The notes beneath the pieces were generated by a model that was given only the letters and a program-made list of their open reading frames with translations, was not told the origin of the DNA and made no database searches. DNA of 64,000 nt, from NCBI RefSeq assembly GCF_026319365.1, contig NZ_JAPDMS010000001.1, positions 758,603-822,602 of the forward strand, read 5' to 3'. The number at the start of each line of letters is the position of its first letter. Within the stretch, counting starts at the first letter, position 1. Position numbers and translations under genes: made by a program. The stretch is from Methylophaga sp. OBS1 (GTDB taxonomy: Bacteria; Pseudomonadota; Gammaproteobacteria; Nitrosococcales; Methylophagaceae). Positions 61,357 through 64,000 of the stretch are shown here, in pieces.

Positions 61357-61385
61357 AAAAGCCCTCAGTAGAGGGCTTTTTTTTT
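61357..61385 (+). terminator. Terminator of the isocitrate dehydrogenase gene
   Basis: AAAAGCCCTC-agta-GAGGGCTTTTTTTTT, a ten-pair stem with a long T-run, 22 bases after the stop. Confidence 0.93.
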
Positions 61386-61667
61386 ATGCTTATGCTGTTT
61401 GACTGGCGTCATCATTCAAGCTTGTCATATTAGCGTCATTGACTGCGGTCATAATGAGATATTTACGCCTTATTTTAGGAAAGCTGGGTTTTCATAATTG
61501 AGGCATCTGCTCAGCGATTCGGGCATTGCCAGGCGCAAAATTAAATTGATCTGGCAGCCCCTGGGCACACGATTTGGGTAGATAATGTCAATGGCAGGTG
61601 CTTAATCAATAAGGCCGACATCCACTAGGCATAATTTCAGACACTGTAATCAGCAGGCACGAAGCGT
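61386..61667. other. Gene-free region before the small helical protein
   Basis: About 280 bases, AT-rich in its left half, with short GCGTCAT repeats and no coding frame, RNA gene or long palindrome that I can support. Confidence 0.4.
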
Positions 61668-61967
61668 ATGAAAACACAATCACCAGATGATTTGACTATT
61701 GAATTTACGCCACTGGAGAAAATTGAAGTGCTCTATAACGAGTTAGTCAATTGGTATGGTGAAGCAGATAAAAAAGAGTTACGCGTGGCCGCCAAGCTAT
61801 TGATTGTGGCCCTGGAAAAATTCTCTATTCACGCAGGAGCGGGCTGGCAGCAAATGGTTCAGGAATACGTCGATATCCTCAAACAGGACCCCGATAAGTT
61901 TGAGCGGATACTGGAATCAAATCGTGGCGAGCTCAAGCAGAAAAAATCTACTGATGCTTACCACTAG
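61668..61967 (+). CDS. Small helical protein of unknown function
   Basis: 99 residues, soluble, mostly helical and charged: 'FTPLEKIEVLYNELVNWYGEADKKELRVAAKLLIVALEKFSIH', 'GWQQMVQEYVDILKQDPDKFERILESN'. No family recognised. It is convergent with the Fic-like gene, stop codons back to back without a base between, so the transcripts overlap. Confidence 0.65.
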   Translation: MKTQSPDDLTIEFTPLEKIEVLYNELVNWYGEADKKELRVAAKLLIVALEKFSIHAGAGWQQMVQEYVDILKQDPDKFERILESNRGELKQKKSTDAYH

Positions 61968-62630
61968 TCACAGAGCAAGCACAAAGTCCCTGTTCTGTTC
62001 ACTTTCCAACAGGCCGGCAAACTTTCTGGTTTGCTTTGGCAGGTAAAGCCAGTCATCGACAATATTATTTTTACTGCGTTTTTTTGTCATCTCAGCCGGT
62101 TCGAAGAAGAATTTGGCGTTTTCTGCAGTAAGAACAAAAGGGGCATGACCTTGTTGCATCATCACGTAGCTCATGATCAGCGAGCCGGTTCTGTGATTGC
62201 CTTCGAGAAATAACTGTGGCTGACTGAGCATAAAGGTAAAAATGCCGGCAGCTTGCTTCCAGACACTGTCGTGGTCGTGAATATTCAGCCACTCCATTAA
62301 TTGTCCGATACCTGCTGTCTGGTTTTCGTAGAAGTAACTTTCGGTTGCTTCAAACTGAGAGGCATCTTCAGTCGCTGACACCGGTGCATGTTCAAACAGC
62401 ACGGTATGATTGAGCTCAAGTAAGTAATGCGAATTCCCGTACTCAAACAGCTCAATGCCCTGAGCGATAAACTGATCGATCAAGGCATACCCCGACAGGA
62501 GATTGGCGATGACCTCATCCGAGGGGGGCGTCTTTTTAACAGTCAGCGTAGCATTGATTTGATGGAACCGCTGTTGTGTCCGGTTCAGAGAAGATCGGAT
62601 CTCAGCCAAGTTTAACCGTGATGGTGTCAT
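61968..62630 (-). CDS. Fic-like protein with altered catalytic motif
   Basis: About 220 residues, start MTPSRLNLAEIRSSL seven bases after AAGG. The helix-loop motif reads 'QLFLEGNHRTGSLIMSY' (139-155), comparable to H-P-F-x-x-G-N-G-R-x-x-R of Fic AMP-transferases: Phe, Glu-Gly-Asn and Arg remain, but the catalytic His position is Gln139 and the middle Gly is His146. A sequence SYFYEN (98-103) fits the S/T-x3-E-G/N inhibitory motif of class II Fic proteins, though so short a match may be chance. No antitoxin-like gene is in evidence except the small convergent one. Catalytic ability is doubtful. Confidence 0.72.
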   Translation of the reverse strand: MTPSRLNLAEIRSSLNRTQQRFHQINATLTVKKTPPSDEVIANLLSGYALIDQFIAQGIELFEYGNSHYLLELNHTVLFEHAPVSATEDASQFEATESYFYENQTAGIGQLMEWLNIHDHDSVWKQAAGIFTFMLSQPQLFLEGNHRTGSLIMSYVMMQQGHAPFVLTAENAKFFFEPAEMTKKRSKNNIVDDWLYLPKQTRKFAGLLESEQNRDFVLAL

Positions 62631-62717
62631 GATCAAGCCTTACCCCGACACCGTGATAAAACAAGTAACTGCAGCCCGAGTCTGATTAACATCCGTTTTA
62701 ATCATACTCATCATCAA

Positions 62718-63545
62718 TTAGCTGAACTCACCCCGGACATAAGCCTGAGTCAATTTCTGCTTGGGATCTTCAAAAATCTGTTGCGTGTCACCCATCTCTA
62801 CCAGATGACCGGTGCGACCGCCTTTAGAGATATCCACGCCCATAAATGCCGTCACATCTGCAACACGGGTCGCCTGCTGCATGTTATGCGTGACCAGCGC
62901 GACACTATAGTGCTGTTTCAGCTCGATCATCAGTTCTTCAATCTGACGTGTGGCAATGGGGTCCAGGGCAGAACAGGGCTCATCCATCAAGAGGACATCA
63001 GGCTCAGTGGCGATAGCTCTGGCAATACACAAACGCTGCTGCTGACCACCTGACAAAGACAGTCCGCTGTTATTGAGCTTGTCTTTCACATCGTTCCAGA
63101 TAGCAGCACGCTCTAATGCTCTGACAACCATTTCTTCTTCGTCACCTTTAAAGCGGTTCAGACGCAAGCCGAAAGCGACATTGTCATAAATGCTCATCGA
63201 GAACGGGTTCGGTAACTGGAATACCATGCCGATGTATCTTCTGACGACAACGGCATCGACCTTTTTACTGTAGATATTCTGGTTATGGTAATGAATCTGA
63301 CCGTCGAACCTGAACGAATCAATCAGATCATTCATTCTGTTCATACTTCTCAGCACCGTACTTTTACCGCAACCGGAGGGGCCGATAAAACCGGTGACTT
63401 TGTTTTTTTCAACCGGGATGTTGGTGTCACGCACGGCACGAAAGTCGCCGTAGTAAATGTTGTTTACCTGACAGTCCAGCACGACCGGGCCTTGTGGCAC
63501 GTACTTTTCAGCGATAAAAGTGTCCAGTTCGGATTGATTGTTCAT
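62718..63545 (-). CDS. pstB: Phosphate ABC transporter ATP-binding protein
   Basis: 275 residues, ATPase of the high-affinity phosphate importer. Walker A '[21 protein letters not shown]', '[23 protein letters not shown]', signature '[16 protein letters not shown]', Walker B '[13 protein letters not shown]', and '[32 protein letters not shown]', all diagnostic for PstB. It follows pstA after 12 bases in the usual pstCAB order on the minus strand; a phoU or phoB gene is not found downstream in the window. Confidence 0.97.
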   Translation of the reverse strand: MNNQSELDTFIAEKYVPQGPVVLDCQVNNIYYGDFRAVRDTNIPVEKNKVTGFIGPSGCGKSTVLRSMNRMNDLIDSFRFDGQIHYHNQNIYSKKVDAVVVRRYIGMVFQLPNPFSMSIYDNVAFGLRLNRFKGDEEEMVVRALERAAIWNDVKDKLNNSGLSLSGGQQQRLCIARAIATEPDVLLMDEPCSALDPIATRQIEELMIELKQHYSVALVTHNMQQATRVADVTAFMGVDISKGGRTGHLVEMGDTQQIFEDPKQKLTQAYVRGEFS

Positions 63546-63557
63546 GTTAAACCTCGA

Positions 63558-64000
63558 CTAATCTTTAAATTTGCTTTTGCCGACAACGCGTGCCAGGACA
63601 TTGAATATCAGTACAATCATCACCAGTACCAAGGACGCGGCCCAGGCCAGCTCGATCTGATTGTCAAACGGCATACCGGAGAAGTTGTAAATCAAAATTG
63701 ACAGGGATGCGGTTGGCTCAGCCAGTTCCGCCATGTAGTAGTTACTGAACAGCGCCGTGAACAGTAATGGAGCAGATTCACCGGCGGCCCCGGCTACAGC
63801 CAGAATCACGCCCGTCAGAATACCCGGCAGGCCTGTAGGTAAAACGACTTTCAGGATGACCTGTGTATTGGTACAGCCCATACCGAATGCCGCATCTTTC
63901 ATCTTTTGCGGTACCTGTTTCATGGCTTCTTCGGCAGCCAGGGTCACGGTAGGCAGCATCAATACCGCCAATGCCACGCCACCGGCCCAGGCCGAGTAGG
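63558..64000 (-). CDS. pstA: Phosphate ABC transporter permease PstA (C-terminal part)
   Basis: The frame runs off the right edge; the visible part reads from '..YSAWAGGVALAVLMLPTVTLAAEEAM' to the C-terminus. EAA-type loop 'EEAMKQVPQKMKDAAFGMGCTNTQVILKVVLPTGLPGILTGVILAVAGAAGESAPLLFTA' and the last membrane helix 'WAASLVLVMIVLIFNVLARVV' are typical PstA. About 147 residues are present of roughly 300 or more expected. Confidence 0.95.
   Translation of the reverse strand, partial: YSAWAGGVALAVLMLPTVTLAAEEAMKQVPQKMKDAAFGMGCTNTQVILKVVLPTGLPGILTGVILAVAGAAGESAPLLFTALFSNYYMAELAEPTASLSILIYNFSGMPFDNQIELAWAASLVLVMIVLIFNVLARVVGKSKFKD

Overview
The window looks like chromosome of a marine or halotolerant, aerobic, methylotrophic gammaproteobacterium; Methylophaga-like is my best guess, made from gene content and not from a search. 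The pointers are two stand-alone pqqA genes, a PQQ-type sugar dehydrogenase, a homologue of formaldehyde-activating enzyme, an ectoine-degradation operon of the doeBDAC type known from halotolerant methylotrophs, a monomeric NADP isocitrate dehydrogenase, and typical gammaproteobacterial housekeeping genes (hmp/nsrR, mltF, mtgA, blc, pstBA). No prophage, insertion sequence, CRISPR array or conjugative module is visible.

Layout. 0-5.5 kb: an electrophile/aldehyde detoxification operon read leftwards (yqhD, a zinc-free quinone-oxidoreductase-like gene, nemA, a PQQ-type dehydrogenase) with its regulator nemR; two identical operator copies tie nemR and the operon together. 5.6-10.8 kb: rightward ectoine catabolism operon doeB-doeD-doeA-doeC. 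10.8-16.3 kb: metallo-beta-lactamase-fold protein, CPXCG protein, acetyltransferase coupled to a chromate transporter, a Fur-box-preceded DUF2061 protein, dps, a voltage-gated cation channel with a calcium-like filter, and a cysteine hydrolase. 16.6-20.2 kb: lipocalin, the nitric-oxide pair nsrR/hmp, and 5-formyl-THF cyclo-ligase. 20.4-29.7 kb: two diguanylate cyclases, two pqqA copies about 5 kb apart without other pqq genes, an OhrR-like regulator, MscS channel, SDR, cold-shock protein, cupin and DUF3080 lipoprotein. 29.9-38.6 kb: LTA-synthase-like enzyme, TonB receptor, HD-GYP phosphodiesterase, mtgA and a zinc alcohol dehydrogenase. 38.9-48.2 kb: a signalling-rich stretch (NMT1/THI5-GGDEF, PAS-GGDEF-EAL, PAS-chemoreceptor, LysR, REC with degenerate GGDEF) that also holds a glycine-zipper lipoprotein and the Fae-like gene. 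48.4-54 kb: mltF, small envelope proteins, SDR, tRNA-Val(UAC), hemerythrin, dienelactone hydrolase. 54.2-58.7 kb: a Fur-box-preceded ferric-iron ABC operon headed by an unrecognised helical periplasmic protein. 58.7-64 kb: a pair of hairpin repeats, monomeric isocitrate dehydrogenase, a Fic-like protein lacking the usual catalytic His, and pstB plus the end of pstA running off the right edge.

How it fits together. The window combines C1/aldehyde chemistry (PQQ precursor peptides, PQQ dehydrogenase, Fae-like protein, YqhD, NemA), osmolyte recycling (ectoine), iron homeostasis (three Fur-like sites) and stress defence (Hmp/NsrR, Dps, NemR, OhrR-like). Six c-di-GMP-type proteins and a chemoreceptor in under 30 kb suggest an organism that couples nutrient and redox sensing to lifestyle switching. 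The most interesting items are the duplicated orphan pqqA genes, the Fae homologue with its catalytic His position changed, the helical protein heading the iron operon, the NemR-operator pair that appears to place a PQQ dehydrogenase in an electrophile regulon, and a conserved 16-bp palindrome shared by two distant signalling genes.
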